Shown one piece after another: positions 33,701 to 45,370 of a DNA stretch of 64,000 nt. Within the stretch, counting starts at the first letter, position 1; the number at the start of each line of letters is the position of its first letter. This DNA is from Aphrocallistes beatrix (lineage: Eukaryota > Porifera > Hexactinellida > Sceptrulophora > Aphrocallistidae): positions 4,177,925 to 4,241,924 of the forward strand of contig OY725488.1 of the NCBI GenBank assembly GCA_963281255.1. The letters are read 5' to 3'. The position numbers were made by a program, and so were the translations under genes. The notes beneath the pieces were generated by a model. That model was not told the origin of the DNA. It did not search any database and saw only the letters and a program-made list of their open reading frames with translations.

Positions 33701-34754
33701 TGGAAAATATACAGAAAAGGTCTTGTATGGAGTGGTAAGTTTGTAAGAGTGTCCTTAACATTAAAAATACTCAAGACAAGTAAATTTCAACGAAACCTAT
33801 CTGATTTTATGTGGACTGAACCCAGGGCTTCATCCAGCTTTTGTAGGATATGCGCCTAAAATATCCCTCTAGTTATTTTGATACACCTAGCGCTAGCCTA
33901 TACACTAAATATTACGATATCGGAGTTCAGGCAATTTTCGCGCGCCTAGACCAATATAAGATTAAATTGTAGGCGCACCGCATACGCCTGGATGAAACCA
34001 TGAGTCTGACTCTTGTGTAGTGACAGGCACTTCTCATTCTGAACTTTCTCATTAGGCAATTCAATACTTAAACACAATGTTATGGGAAACATACCCTGAT
34101 GATTGGCGAAACTGGATTCCCAATATGGCAGTTAAAAGTCCAACAATTACAGTTGTTGGCGAAGCATGGCAACGTGATAAGTGTGCGATGTTGGGTATTA
34201 CATACCAGACTAATTGCAGGCAACCAGATCACCTTATTGATGAACCACTCTATAGATACCAACCCTGGGAGACGGAAGCTATTGTAGGTGATGGAAACTG
34301 TCTATTCAGGTGTCTATCAAAAATAATTACAGGAGAACAAGACAGCCACCAACAACTACGAAGAATCATTTCTAACTTCATTGCGAGCGAAGGCACTACC
34401 AAACTAGGGTGGTATTTTAGACAATTCCGTATTACACCTAGCGACTACTTCCTTAATGAAAAAATGCCACATCTTGATGGTGTTTGGGGTGGAGATATCG
34501 AGATCATGGCAGCTTCAGTAATTCTCCAAGTTGATATTTATATTGCTAACGACAACTACTTAAATACACTACAAGAAAGTAAATTTAGCCATCAGGTACG
34601 CTGGAGCCTACTCAAAGGTAGCAAGGACACAAAGTTAGCAATATATATCAAGAACTTTGCTAATCATTACGAACCAGTGATATCTATGATCAATTGTCCA
34701 ACTCCCACTTTCGGAATAATTGAAGAACCCCTGAATTCTCAAACAATATTATAG
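30771..34754 (+). CDS. Ginger1 transposase: integrase plus OTU protease, about 10 exons, two apparent frameshifts
   Basis: DDE-type integrase that would cut and insert the element, fused to an OTU-type cysteine protease. Exons: 30771-30917, 31007-31180, 31390-31701, 31772-31878, 32078-32458, 32689-32976, 33089-33151, 33323-33465, 33630-33734, 34056-34754, all with GT-AG borders. Domains: N-terminal YP segment (NGVYPPAVS), H2C2 zinc finger (His76, His81, Cys111, Cys114), catalytic Asp144 (GMDL), Asp203 (QHDQG) and Glu239 (GLVEAHN), a DD35E triad. A weak GPY/F-like stretch (KYMGLQTVKRV) follows, then a linker and OTU. The frame slips near 32875 and near 33440; these may be real decay or read errors. 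The start Met is the first after an in-frame stop. The exon model is inferred from splice sites and frame. Confidence 0.85.
34056..34754 (+). CDS. Last exon of the Ginger transposase: OTU cysteine-protease domain
   Basis: The exon is undamaged from its 3' splice site (TTTCTCATTAG) to the TAG stop. The OTU signature VGDGNCLFRCLS carries the catalytic Asp and Cys (residues 72 and 75 counted from the Met at 34077). WGGDIEIMAAS is the usual central block. The catalytic His lies in ANHYEPV (residue 197). All three active-site positions are present, so deubiquitinase-like activity is possible. The role of OTU domains in Ginger elements is not established; protecting the transposase from degradation is a guess. 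Confidence 0.9.
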   Translation, partial: AIQYLNTMLWETYPDDWRNWIPNMAVKSPTITVVGEAWQRDKCAMLGITYQTNCRQPDHLIDEPLYRYQPWETEAIVGDGNCLFRCLSKIITGEQDSHQQLRRIISNFIASEGTTKLGWYFRQFRITPSDYFLNEKMPHLDGVWGGDIEIMAASVILQVDIYIANDNYLNTLQESKFSHQVRWSLLKGSKDTKLAIYIKNFANHYEPVISMINCPTPTFGIIEEPLNSQTIL

Positions 34755-34828
34755 TACTCACATATTTTTTTCTATTTGTATTGTATGCCTTGAATAATGA
34801 GACGAATAAACATATCATTTAAGCATTC

Positions 34829-35040
34829 CAGGTCATGAAGCACAATACACTATTTAGAGCAGGGAAAACATATAAGTATCACTACTCAAATAGAAAGTCA
34901 TTGTCTAAATTGGAACTATGTAAATGACGCATCATGATCACAGGATTGGTGTTGCCTCAGAATACCATGCTAGATGAATATCCATGGTTAATTTGACTAG
35001 TGCCTCAAAATACCACGGTGCCTCAGAATACCACGCAACA
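34829..35040 (-). repeat. Right terminal inverted repeat of the Ginger element
   Basis: 212 bp complement of the left repeat, beginning 74 bp after the OTU stop codon. Its outer part is shared with the fragment at 18961-19264. Confidence 0.9.
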
Positions 35041-35044
35041 GGCC

Positions 35045-35511
35045 TATCGGTATGGCTAGCTATTGACTAGGATCAAGCTGATTTAACTATTCAACTCTCA
35101 TTATCAAGTGGCTCAAGCAGCTGTAAAGTTGTCGGGACATTGTTTCACCATCCCTCTAGTGGTCAGGTCACCTAGGCCTTTTAGTATTATGTCTTAACAC
35201 AATTGCACAAGTGGTAGGGCCATGGCCTGACTGGGCTGACCCCTCCGCCGGCACTTATTATTAGTAATTGATAGAGCTAGTAGTGAAGCTATTTTGTTCA
35301 ATTTAACTTTAGTAATTTTTTATGATGGAAATATTCGTTCAAGCCATTTAATTAGGAATTTTTTATACTTTCCTTTTATTTGAAAATCTTCGCTACTAGC
35401 TTAATCATAGTATTTTGGGTATTTTTCATAATATGTTTGCGCTTAAAGTATGATTTTTTTCAGAGTAAGGTTGATTTATCGGGTATGCGCAAATTGACAA
35501 TTTAAAAATAA
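35045..35511. other. Intergenic DNA, nothing recognised
   Basis: Contains a GC-richer stretch at 35140-35265 but no ORF or repeat that I can name. Confidence 0.5.
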
Positions 35512-35515
35512 TTAA

Positions 35516-36547
35516 GGTTGGCGTCTCCCTTTGGAAGTTTTTTTTAAAAAAATCTCCCCCAAAGTGCTTTTTATCATTTTTAGATCCTTTATAGGTTCTT
35601 AAGATTAATTCCGAATCCGATTTTAAATCCGATGCCAATATTTCACCACTTGGAGCCAATTATCACCTGGTGTCGCACTAAAAATGACACATTTGATTGC
35701 GAAATGTCCAACATCTATAATTTCTTTCAACAGTGCCAGATCATCATTTTAATGCTGAATTCATGCTCAGAATTAGATTTCTAGCATTTTGATATATATT
35801 GACCATATTTGCGAATATTTTTGTTTTACCGTGCCTAGCAACGGGCAGGAATTTATTCACATTGCTGGGCGTTGCTAGGACAGACAACCTCAATATTCTC
35901 CAAATATGGTCAATATATATATATCAAATTGCTGGAAATATAGTGCTTAGAACAAATTCAGTTTTAAAATAGCGATCTGGCATGGTCAAAGAAAGTTTCT
36001 GATATGGGATTTTGGCGGATACTATTGGGCGTGATCATTTTTGGGTACCCGGTCCTAATTGACAACTATTTCACACACTTGAAGGTGTCATGATGTGAAA
36101 ATTTTTTGATATTTCATATTTTGAAGTTAATTACTTTCATTAAGGTTAGCCTTTCCTGTAATAGCTAACTTTTGACTTTTTCAACCGATTCATTTAATTT
36201 CTTCAGTGCAGATTTGAATTGCAGAGTTATCAACAAAACTGCATTAATAATCCAAATAATTCAAAAGATAAATTTTTTATTAAAAAAAAAAGGTCAATTT
36301 ACGTGGAAAAAATAGGACACAATATGATTACAATTTACAACCCTTTAGAAACTTTTCAAATTCATTTATAAATCGATGATCTAACTAATGAACAGACAGA
36401 TTTTTGAAATTTTAAAAATTCTTAAAAATACACACCAAATCACCCGAGGAATTTTATTTTTAGCAATTATGTCAATATTTTTTTCATAATTCTCTTTTTA
36501 TTCATAATATCAAAAATCTGTCTGTTCATTATGTCCTACTCTTCGAG
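35516..36547. mobile_element. Two nested family D copies (D4 interrupted by part of D5)
   Basis: D4 starts GGTTGGCGTCTCCCTTTGG after TTAA (35512-35515) and includes the central inverted repeat (about 35845-35880). At 36140-36143 a TTAA is followed by a fresh D terminus GGTTAGCCTTTCCTGTAATA, copy D5. D5 in turn is broken at TTAA 36548-36551 by B4. Confidence 0.7.
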
Positions 36548-36551
36548 TTAA

Positions 36552-37128
36552 GGATACCGCCCTCGAAAAAATATTATTTGGTTTACAGCATACGATGAAA
36601 GTAGAGATATAAGAGATGTTAAGCGTGGGGAGGTATCTCCATCAAGAAATACTGGCACATTCCAAACCGTTTTTGATTCTCATTTCTAGTTTTTGAGATA
36701 CAGTGTCTCAAAGTCTGTTTTTTTCGTTTGCTGCTAGCACATCTTAATGGTAGAAATTTGGGCACTCAAGGAATTGTTTAGGACATACCAAGGAATCAAA
36801 TGCTTCCAAAATCGAATCATAGATAGTCTACCATATTTGCAACTTCATAGGACCAGAAGAAAGTTAAAATGACAAAAATTGTAAATATCGGTGTCCGAAA
36901 AAAAAGGGCCAAAAATGTCTGTTTTTGGGGGAAATCAGGAATAAAATCACCGAATTAGAATATCTCAAAAAAATGGTGGTCCTACGTTCATCGCCTAATG
37001 ATATGGAAAACTCTTGGAATTTTCAAACTTCAATCTCAAACCAAATTTGAGAAATAATTCTATAAAGACGGTCAATTTTGAAATTTTATAGTCCCGAGAT
37101 ATAGAGATTTTAAGTTTAGGTGTTAAGC
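36552..37128. mobile_element. Family B partial copy B4
   Basis: Terminus GGATACCGCCCTCGAAAAAA after TTAA; about 575 bp in the orientation of B2, truncated where family C-like sequence begins. Confidence 0.7.
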
Positions 37129-37134
37129 AAGGGA

Positions 37135-37990
37135 ATTTTGGTAACTAGATCCAAATATATGATTTGGAATCATTTTGAGAGAATGGCAAAATGTCCAATG
37201 TGAAAATACTCGCGGTAGAAGGTTGAATAAATACATGAAGTGCTTTAAAATCATTAACGACGCAGAATAGAGCTTGGGAATGTATTACCAGCATATGTAA
37301 ATATGATGTCAAGGTACCGATATTCGTTGTTAAATTTTGATTAGTCATCATGTAATTGAGCAATATGTTATGTTTGTTGAAAATTTGCTGATTTTCAGAG
37401 ACATATCTTGATAGCCAATATACTACTTCCTATTAATTAAGCGATTATTCTAAGTCTAAATTCAGTAGTTTACGAGTTATTTGGCAATTTATTATATTGG
37501 TCACATTTGGTAACATGTCGAATAATTCGTGAACTATTCAATTTAGACGTTGAAATTATATAACGCCTAATAGGAAGTAGTCTATTAGCTATTTGGAATT
37601 TTTTCATGGAATGTTGCTACATTACAGTGTTGCTATGGAGACGTAATTTGGTCAGTTGGGTATCTTTGATAAATTGTCGAAGATCTTATATAAACCATAT
37701 TCTAAGCAATAATAGCTATATTATTGCTTAATAGGAAGTCTATTCGCTATCAAATATAATTAAATTTGAATGTGTAGCTATTGCAGTTTTCAAGATATGA
37801 CCCAACTGACCAAATTACGTTTCCACAGCAACACTGAAATGTAGCAACATTCCATGAAAAAATCCAAATTTTTCGCATTAAACCCATTCATAGCTCAGTT
37901 CAATGCGAAAAATTGTATATTACGAACCAAACACTTGGAAGTCCACTTAAACGCCCTCTGAAAATCACTAAATTTGTCACAAATATAACA
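37135..37990. mobile_element. Family C partial copy C3
   Basis: Contains the C arms (GGAATGTATTACCAGCATAT at about 37277; complement-related blocks near 37830-37990) and the central GTAGTTTACGAGTTATTTGG region, but lacks clear termini. Confidence 0.6.
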
Positions 37991-38640
37991 ATAAAACCTA
38001 ATTATTAGCAACCAGTAAAACAATTATATCGCTGTGCATTGGCAGCCACTCTGGCCGCCCCCCCAGAAGAAATTACTCACCGCAGCCATCGACCTCCTCT
38101 CTTGTTACATTGTCATAATCTCCTATATCCCACTTCAAATTAACATACTGAGCTAAACAAATTTGTTGCTAACACAAGTTGTTGCCTTACTAAATCTTTA
38201 ATTGTTGTACATACTTAAGATATTTAATGAACAAAATTCAAATTCACAACAGTATTTATTATTTTTATTCCTTGGATAATATGAATACTAGCGACGCTAC
38301 CACCTACCACTTTGCAAATTGTAATGTTGATCATCTTCGGGGTAACTTCCAGTTACCCAGTTTCCTTTGCCACAAATAAACACATTGGTTCTTCTGCAAA
38401 CTATTTTCAACTGCTGGAAGAGTGATGTTTGAAATGCCGATTCTAAATACTTTACCTTCACCTGCTGTTCGTTAGTCCGGTGAGTGGATTTTTGATCTTA
38501 TGATTCTGTTGTTGAGAAATGTTTACATTTATTATATTTTCAGGAAAGAGTGATGTTTGAAATGCAGATTCTAAATACTTTATTTTCACCTGCTGTTCGT
38601 TAGTCCGGTGAGTGGATTTTTTGAAACAGGAGACAAATAG
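37991..38640. repeat. Exon-like 70-bp block duplicated 129 bp apart
   Basis: GAGTGATGTTTGAAATGC... to ...TAGTCCGGTGAGTGGATTTT occurs at 38420-38491 and 38549-38621, differing at a few bases. The second copy is preceded by TTTATTATATTTTCAG, a good 3' splice site. Both are followed by CCG|GTGAGT, a good 5' splice site. 37991-38400 holds nothing recognisable except one C-rich spot near 38060. Confidence 0.5.
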
Positions 38641-39400
38641 GCTGAACAAGCGTTGGAGACAGGTAATGATTTAACCGCCAGTCATCCCAGCGATGAGAGC
38701 TCAGAAGTTTGGTTTTATTATCTTTTATCTTAGGTCTAGTCCCCGCAATCTATGATCACGAGATGAACATTTCGTGATAACAGCGATCAGTACTGTACGT
38801 GGCAGGGTCTTGCTCGGAGCTTCCGGAATGGACATAATTGTTCTAACAGATTCATGATGAAAAAAGGTTGAGACTTGGGAACCTCGGATGGAGCCTAGAG
38901 AAAAAGGCATTAGGAACTTGGACCAAAGAAAGGAAGGGATGTCATATAGATTGACTCTTCAGCAAAGACATCAGTCACTGTAAACTAGTTCAGGGATATT
39001 CTAGAAAACCCTGAGTCGATCGACCGAACCCTGAGCGCCCAGATACCGAATTTTATCAGCTAAAAACAGACCCAGAAGTTTGGGCCGTAAACTTTATGTA
39101 TAGAAATGACAGGGAGTCGGGATCCCATACCTTTTCCTGCCAATGAAGTTGATCGGACGAACACTCAGCAATTATTGCAAAGAGAAAGCGAGGATGGCAC
39201 CCTGCTGATAGCCCCAGCACCCTTCTTGCCCTGCAGATCATGGACTCCAGTCACCGATTGTTTCCCTCCAAATCCCAAGACTGCTAGCATTCGTATTATC
39301 AAGGAAGTGCTCGAATTTAACGGAATTTCAAAGAGGTCTGTCGAAGTCTTCCCCATGAGCGCTTCAAAACAAGAAATCTTCAGCATTTGAACATATGGAC
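38641..39400 (+). other. GC-richer island with a 94-residue ORF, unknown
   Basis: The composition differs from the neighbours. Splice-like signals occur at 38659 (ACAG|GTAATG) and 38733 (TTATCTTAG). The frame 39106-39390 reads MTGSRDPIPFPANEVDRTNT and ends KQEIFSI, with a proline-rich middle. I do not recognise it. Stops upstream in this frame argue against a single long exon. It could be the last exon of a small gene or of an unknown transposon. Confidence 0.3.
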
Positions 39401-39535
39401 ACGTTGGTGCCTCCAGAGGGAAATTGTTCCATCTTTAACTGAGTTTTTAATGTACATTCATTACTTATTTAAGACACTTTACTTCAAAGTAAGTCCGCAA
39501 TTTACTTCGGGGTGGGGCAAGTTAATTTTTTCAAT

Positions 39536-39795
39536 TCAGGATGCGTAACGATGACGTAATAGGGGTTGATGACTCATCATATTTAATGAATGTTGGAATC
39601 AGTTAGTGCGGCAGAATAATTAATATACACCAACAATTAAATTATCAGCAATCTATCACCTAAAATGGCAAGGTTAATTATATGCGAAAAAAAGAAATTT
39701 CTAATTACAGTATATGAAAAGTGACAATTACGTTACCATTCTGTGATGAGTCGACTTTTTCGTCTAAGGGGGTCAGAACTCAATGGAGCCATACC
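39536..39795 (-). mobile_element. Old family A fragment A14
   Basis: Diverged body with ATGCGTAACGATGACGTAAT, TGACTCATCAT, TCTATCACCTAAAATGGC and GATGAGTCGAC; both ends are missing. Confidence 0.6.
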
Positions 39796-40265
39796 CTAAA
39801 CCATGGATAATAATATTCGCATTGGAAGGTAGTTTTTACTCTCTCCCCCGTTAATAATTGGACCATGGATCAGAAAGTAAAAGTCTGAGGAATTTTGGAT
39901 AAAAACAGACATATATAATTTTTAATATCTGGCTTGTTTGTACTGAATAATTGCATGAAATTTTCGAAATTTTCAGTGATTATAACATGGTGGATTTACC
40001 ATTGATATACAATAAATAGTATTTTGAAATTTATTCCAAAATTGATTATAATGAATTTATATAGTTAATATACACATTTTATGTTGTTTTGAACCATGGA
40101 TAAATAATGACTTGTGGATATGCGATATTCGCTTATATGTAAAATGACAATCCTCCCAAACTTGATGATTTCGTTCTCTGGATTTATTCCTTCTATAAAC
40201 TTGGTGTTACTAGAATAGAACCTATACACGTAATACTTTAAATATTACCGTACAGATTTTCAAAT
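39796..40265. other. Intergenic DNA, nothing recognised
   Basis: AT-rich; the word ACCATGGAT recurs at 39800, 39862 and 40091 but I cannot assign it to an element. Confidence 0.4.
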
Positions 40266-40276
40266 TGATTCCAATC

Positions 40277-40478
40277 AGGGGTTTATCTAGGTGCTCGGTC
40301 GGCACTTATAGGTGCCAGCCTGGTATCGTCCGAGGAGCCAAGGTGCTTGCAGTGTGATTCGATTTTGGTCCCGGGTTGCTATCACCCATGGAATTACAAG
40401 ATAAACCACTGTTTAGGTGCCATATAACTTTTATCACCTCCAAAAAAGTGCCGGATTGGAAAATCCTAGATAAACCCA
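40277..40478. mobile_element. Element J, copy J2, 11-bp TSD
   Basis: 202 bp in opposite orientation to J1, ends GGGTTTATCTAGG and CCTAGATAAACCC. TGATTCCAATC is duplicated at 40266-40276 and 40479-40489. Identity with J1 is high over the full length. No ORF. Confidence 0.85.
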
Positions 40479-42170
40479 TGATTCCAATCCACAAAGTTTT
40501 AGTTGAATATGTAAAAAAAGAGGCGAAAATTAGGCTAAATTCTGAGTAAATTCAGTAAAATTAGGTGGCAATGCAAAAATTTGCTATTTTTGACGAAAAA
40601 CGTTCGGTAGAAATTAAGTATATAGTATAGCAATGAAGAGATATCTGATATGGAATGATGTGTTCTATGACAATAAATGTTTAAAACTAAGGAAAGTTGA
40701 AGTATTATATTCTATTGCGACGAAAAATTGAATTTTAAAAACTCCTCAAATTCTAATAGTCATATCACTGATGTTAAACATTTATTTTGACTGTTTTGAT
40801 CATCTAGAGTGGATAAATAGACTACAGTTTATGATAGTTGAGCACAAAAAAAATTCCCATCATACCTAATACAAAGGCGCCACACGGTAGCGTTAAGGAA
40901 ATTTGCGGATTTTCAGGGTACTCTTGCTATTTTATGTAAGTATTTGGTTCGAATAAACCAAATCAGCATTATAAATGCGAATAAATGTCAGTGAATGCTA
41001 GTTCATTTTAAAATCTCATTTTACATTTTTCTTAACATCTAAACTTAAAATCTCTATTTCTCGGGACTTTAATATTTCAAAATTTTTAGTCAAAATTGGT
41101 TTGAGATATAGGTTTGAAATTTTCAAGAGTTGCTCCATATCATTAGGCGATGAACGTATGATGAGTATTTTTGATATACCATATTTTGAAGTTAAGTAAT
41201 GGTATAAGTTGTCTAATAAGGGTATTTGCATGTTATTTATTATCCTAAAGCATTTAAAATCAATGTAAATTGAGAGAAATATATAAATGTTTTCTAAATC
41301 CTATTTTCTGAGACTTTTTTTCAGGAATTATAAAGGTGATAACTTTTTGCAATTTCAACATAGGGGGAAAAACTCAACGGTTTAAGGATACCGCCCTCGA
41401 AAAACCTTACCTGGCGTAAAAAAGAAGGTTCTTCGAACATTCCTTTGTCAAAAAATAAATAATTCTCGACTTATCATTGATTTAATTGTAATACAAATTC
41501 TATGGAGAACTTTGAATCTATTAGAAAATAGCGAATCTAATCATTAAATATGTGTCCAAATTTAGCTATTATGCTGAATAATGAATAAATTGTCTTTAAT
41601 AATGTGTACAGAAAAATTGGAGAACTTTTGATAATTATTTTGAAAGTTCTGGCCTTGGACCTCGCAGATTCGGTCAAAAACCCCCATTTAGGGTCCAGAA
41701 AGAGATATCTCTATCTCTGTAAATATAAGTCCAAATTCTTAGTTCTCACTTCCTAATATACTTTTTATGAGTGTACATATATGATTCTTTGATAATAATT
41801 GCACTACACCCAATCAGGAATGTTAAGTTTTAGATTTTTGTCATATGATGACGTAGCATTTTTAGAAAATCCTAACTTCGAAACTAAAAGTCGTAGGCTT
41901 TCGCTCTAACTTCCTATTATACTTTTTGGAAGTTTTTTATTCATTCTAAACTGATAGATTATACTTCGCAGTGCCAGGAATATGAATTATTATTCACAAT
42001 TATCTTAAAATATTTGGAGTTAGGGGCCTCAAGGAAATTTGTGGATTTTCAGGGTACTTTTGATATTTTTTGTAAATATTTGCTTCTAATATACTTAAAT
42101 CAGCAGTATTAATGCGAATAAATGTCTGAATGCTTTTGTTCATTATTAATAACTCATTTGACATTCTTCT
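40479..42170. mobile_element. Mosaic of family B and D fragments (B6, D6, B5)
   Basis: 40479-40890 has nothing recognisable. 40893-41165 is internal B sequence (GGAAATTTGCGGATTTTCAG). 41166-41381 is D-arm sequence (ATATACCATATTTTGAAGTT). TTAA at 41382-41385 is followed by a B terminus (GGATACCGCCCTCGAAAAAC) in B1 orientation, copy B5, which ends near TTAA 42170-42173 without its right terminus. Confidence 0.65.
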
Positions 42171-42173
42171 TAA

Positions 42174-42917
42174 TAAAGCAATAGCTTAATTAATCTTATT
42201 TATTAGTCAATGTGATTATCAATACTGAAAATTTGAAAAATATATCTATCCCATGTGAAAAGTATGCATTTTACCAACAAATTGAATGCAAATTACCAAC
42301 AGATTTTCAATACCATAAAAATCGTAGGGTAGCTTCGTCTGCCGATAAACATTCAACACTCTCTGTCCAAATTTCATTTTTCGACATTTATATGTATTCC
42401 CCAAACCCGTTATGAAGGAAAAATATAATAAATATAGGGAGGCACTCATTTCAGAAGTATGCCACTATACATAAGTATAGTCGGCAAATAAAAAATCACT
42501 GAAAGAAAACAAAATTAATATATACGATTGATACTATTCGAGCATATGTTTGTTCTAATTATCGGATTATTTTATGGCCCTCGAAGCAGAAGTAACAAGG
42601 ATATAATCTCAGTTCAAAACTCAAAATGTTCGAGAATTCGATCTCTATATATCTATCAAGGTTGAAAATGAACGATTGCCAACCAACTATCAGTATTCTG
42701 CTTTTGTATAATGATTTAGTGAGATATTTAACAATTTAGATTTAGATTTGTTTTAGACTTTATATTAATTTTATCACTCTTTTCCCTAATTTTGTTGGTA
42801 TTTTAAATTTTTAATCAATGTTGTTAATCTTTTTAATAATATTGTTCGTGTTGTAATCAATTAATCAATTTTGTTTGACTTTCCAAAAAGTTTTAATTAG
42901 TTTTGTTATTCTTCTCA
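42174..42917. other. Intergenic DNA, nothing recognised
   Basis: Short ORFs of 67 residues overlap on opposite strands at 42212-42449; neither resembles a known family. Confidence 0.5.
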
Positions 42918-42921
42918 TTAA

Positions 42922-44870
42922 GGATACCGCCCTCGAAAAAACACATGATTTGTATTACAGCATACGATGAAAGTAGAGCTATAAGAGATGTTAAGCGTGG
43001 GGAGGTATCTCCATCAAGAAATACTAGCACAATCCAGACCGTTTTTGATTCTCATTTCTAGCTTTTGAGATACAGTGATTCAAAGTCTGATTTTTTCGTT
43101 TTCCGCTAGCACATCTTAATGGTAGAAATTTGAGCACTCTAAGAATTGTTTAGGACAAACCAATGAAGCAAATGCTTCCAAAATCGAATCATAGATAGTT
43201 TGCCATATTTGTAACTTCACTGGACCAGAAAAAAGTTAAAATGACAAAAATTGTAAATTTGAACGGGGTCCGAAAAAAAAAGGCCAAAAAACGGCGGAAA
43301 ATGTCTGTTTTTTTGGGGAAATCAGGAATAAAATCACCGAGTAAGAATATCTCAAAAAAATGGTGGTCCTACGTTCATCGCCTAATGATATGGAACAACT
43401 CTTGAAATGTTCAAACTTCTATCTCAAACCAAATTTGAGAAATAATTCTGTAAAGACGGTCAATTTTGAAATTTTATAGTCCCGAGATATAGAGATTTTA
43501 AGTTTAGGTGTTAAGAAGAATGGAAAATGAGTTATTAATAATGAACAAATGCATTCACAGACATTTATTCGCATTCATATTGCTGATTTAGGTAAAATAG
43601 AACCAAATATTTATAAAAAATAGCAAAAGTACCCTGAAAATCCACTAAATTCCGTGAGGCCCCAAACTCCGAGTATTTTGAGATAATTTTAAATAATAAG
43701 TCATATTCCTGGCACTGCTAAGTACAATCTATCAGTTTAGAATGAATAAAAAGCTTCTAAAAAGTATATTAGGAAGTTAGAGCTAAAGTCTACGACTTTT
43801 AGTTTCGAAGTTAGGATTTTTGAAAACGTCATCATGTGACAAAAATCTAAAACTTATCATTCCATAGGATGTAGTGCAATTATTATCAAATATTCATATA
43901 TGCACATTCATAAAAAGTATATTAGGAAGTGAGAACTAAGAATTTGGACTCATATTTGAAGAGATAAAGAGACATCTCTTTTTGGACCAAAATTACCAAA
44001 CTCTTTTTGGACCAAAATTGACCGAATCTGCGAGGTCCAAGGCCAGAACTTTCAAAATAATGATCAAAAGCTCTTCAATTTTTCTGTAGACATTATTAAC
44101 GACAATTCTACTCATTATTTAACATAATAGCTAAATTTGGACACATATTTGATGATTAGATTCGCCATTTTCTAATAGATTCAAAGTTCTCCATAGAATT
44201 TGTATAACAATTAAATCAATGATAAGTCGAGAATTATTCATTTTTTGACAAAGCAATGTTCGAGGAACCTATATATTTTCGCATATATCCTTTTATTTAA
44301 GAATATAATATATTATATATCTATAATAGTTTTTAAGATATGACATCGGACTCTTTCGGAACCTTAGAGGGATATAATGTCCGAACTTTACCTATAATAA
44401 GCGATATCTCAAGAAATAATGGTCGAATCCGAATAATTTTTTTTTGAAACGATCAGAATTTTATTTTTGACCCAGTGATCACTAAATATCTGAGATCAAA
44501 CTTGCGATTTCCCGAGTATTATATAAATGAACTCCCTTATAGAGCTATTTTGTTTGGATTTTATTTGCCCATTCTTTTAAATCTTTGTGTTATATAATGT
44601 CCAAAGGTGCCAAAACAATGTTATAGTCCGTATAGTTAAAAAAAATATCAGATAAGTTATAAACTAATAGACAAATGAGTTAAAAACCTTCAATAATTTT
44701 TCTATTTTTATTAACGCTAAACTTCAGGGGGTTATCTCACAAAAAATAATAAAAAATACCGTCCAAATAGTGCTATCAGATGGTAGACCGATCAGTAATA
44801 CAATGAGATTAGCAATAAAAAGTTTTGCCGTTTTTTTTACGCTAGGCAATGTTTTTCGAGGGCGGTATCC
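42922..44870. mobile_element. Family B, full-length copy B2
   Basis: 1,949 bp with termini GGATACCGCCCTCGAAAAAA and TTTTTCGAGGGCGGTATCC, TTAA at 42918-42921 and 44871-44874. It is colinear with the complement of B1 along its length. No transposase. Confidence 0.9.
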
Positions 44871-44874
44871 TTAA

Positions 44875-45370
44875 TTATTATGTCAGGCGTTTAATAATTT
44901 TGGTAGAAGTGATTTGTTAGTAGTGCAATAATTATAACCGTTGTATATATCAATGACCATGCTAGAAATATTGTAAAAGGACAACTACCATATTTTCTTA
45001 TGGATTTGAATCTGAATTCAGCTAGAGACATCGTGGATTTTAAACCCAATTCCCTGCAAATTAGGTGAGTAGAGAGTATATGTATATATATATGTATATT
45101 TATAATTGTTTCTAGAGGAGAAAAATAAATTTTAAAAATCGTCTGGACTATCAGAAGCATATACTAATACTTACCTCTTCAATAATGCCCCCCCCCACCC
45201 CCCCTATAATAGGCCAAAAGTACGAATCCTTGTCTTATTTAGTGATGAATCTAAGAATAAATAACGAATATAAAATACAATTAACAATTAATTCTCGAGA
45301 TTGATTATTTAATAACCAATTTTTATCCATAGTTTTAATTATATTGGTTATCTATTATCCTTCTATATTC
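44875..45370. other. Intergenic DNA with a C-rich run
   Basis: 45187-45205 is a run of C broken by one A. No gene is supported; the 89-residue minus-strand ORF at 44891-45160 has no recognisable motif. Confidence 0.4.

Larger units (their letters stand above)
29806..35040 (+). mobile_element. Ginger1-type DNA transposon, 5,235 bp
   Basis: Terminal inverted repeats of 212 bp (29806-30017 and 34829-35040) start TGTTGCGTGGTATTCTGAGG. GGCC flanks both sides (29802-29805, 35041-35044), fitting a 4-bp target duplication. The TG...CA ends, TIR length and a gene combining a Gypsy-like integrase with an OTU protease are the hallmarks of the Ginger1 group. 30018-30770 is the 5' region without other genes; it has a palindrome-poor AT-rich stretch with repeated AAACTAC. 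The 3' UTR is short (34755-34828). Confidence 0.93.

Noticed and set aside
29806-35040. LTR retrotransposon or retrovirus-like element for the integrase gene
   Set aside because: No reverse transcriptase, RNase H, gag or direct LTRs; the ends are inverted repeats and an OTU domain follows, which fits Ginger1.
44927-45063. Possible exon (DHARNIVKGQLPYFLMDLNL...) with GTGAGT after it
   Set aside because: The 5' splice site is good but no acceptor, neighbour exon or recognisable family; short enough to be chance.
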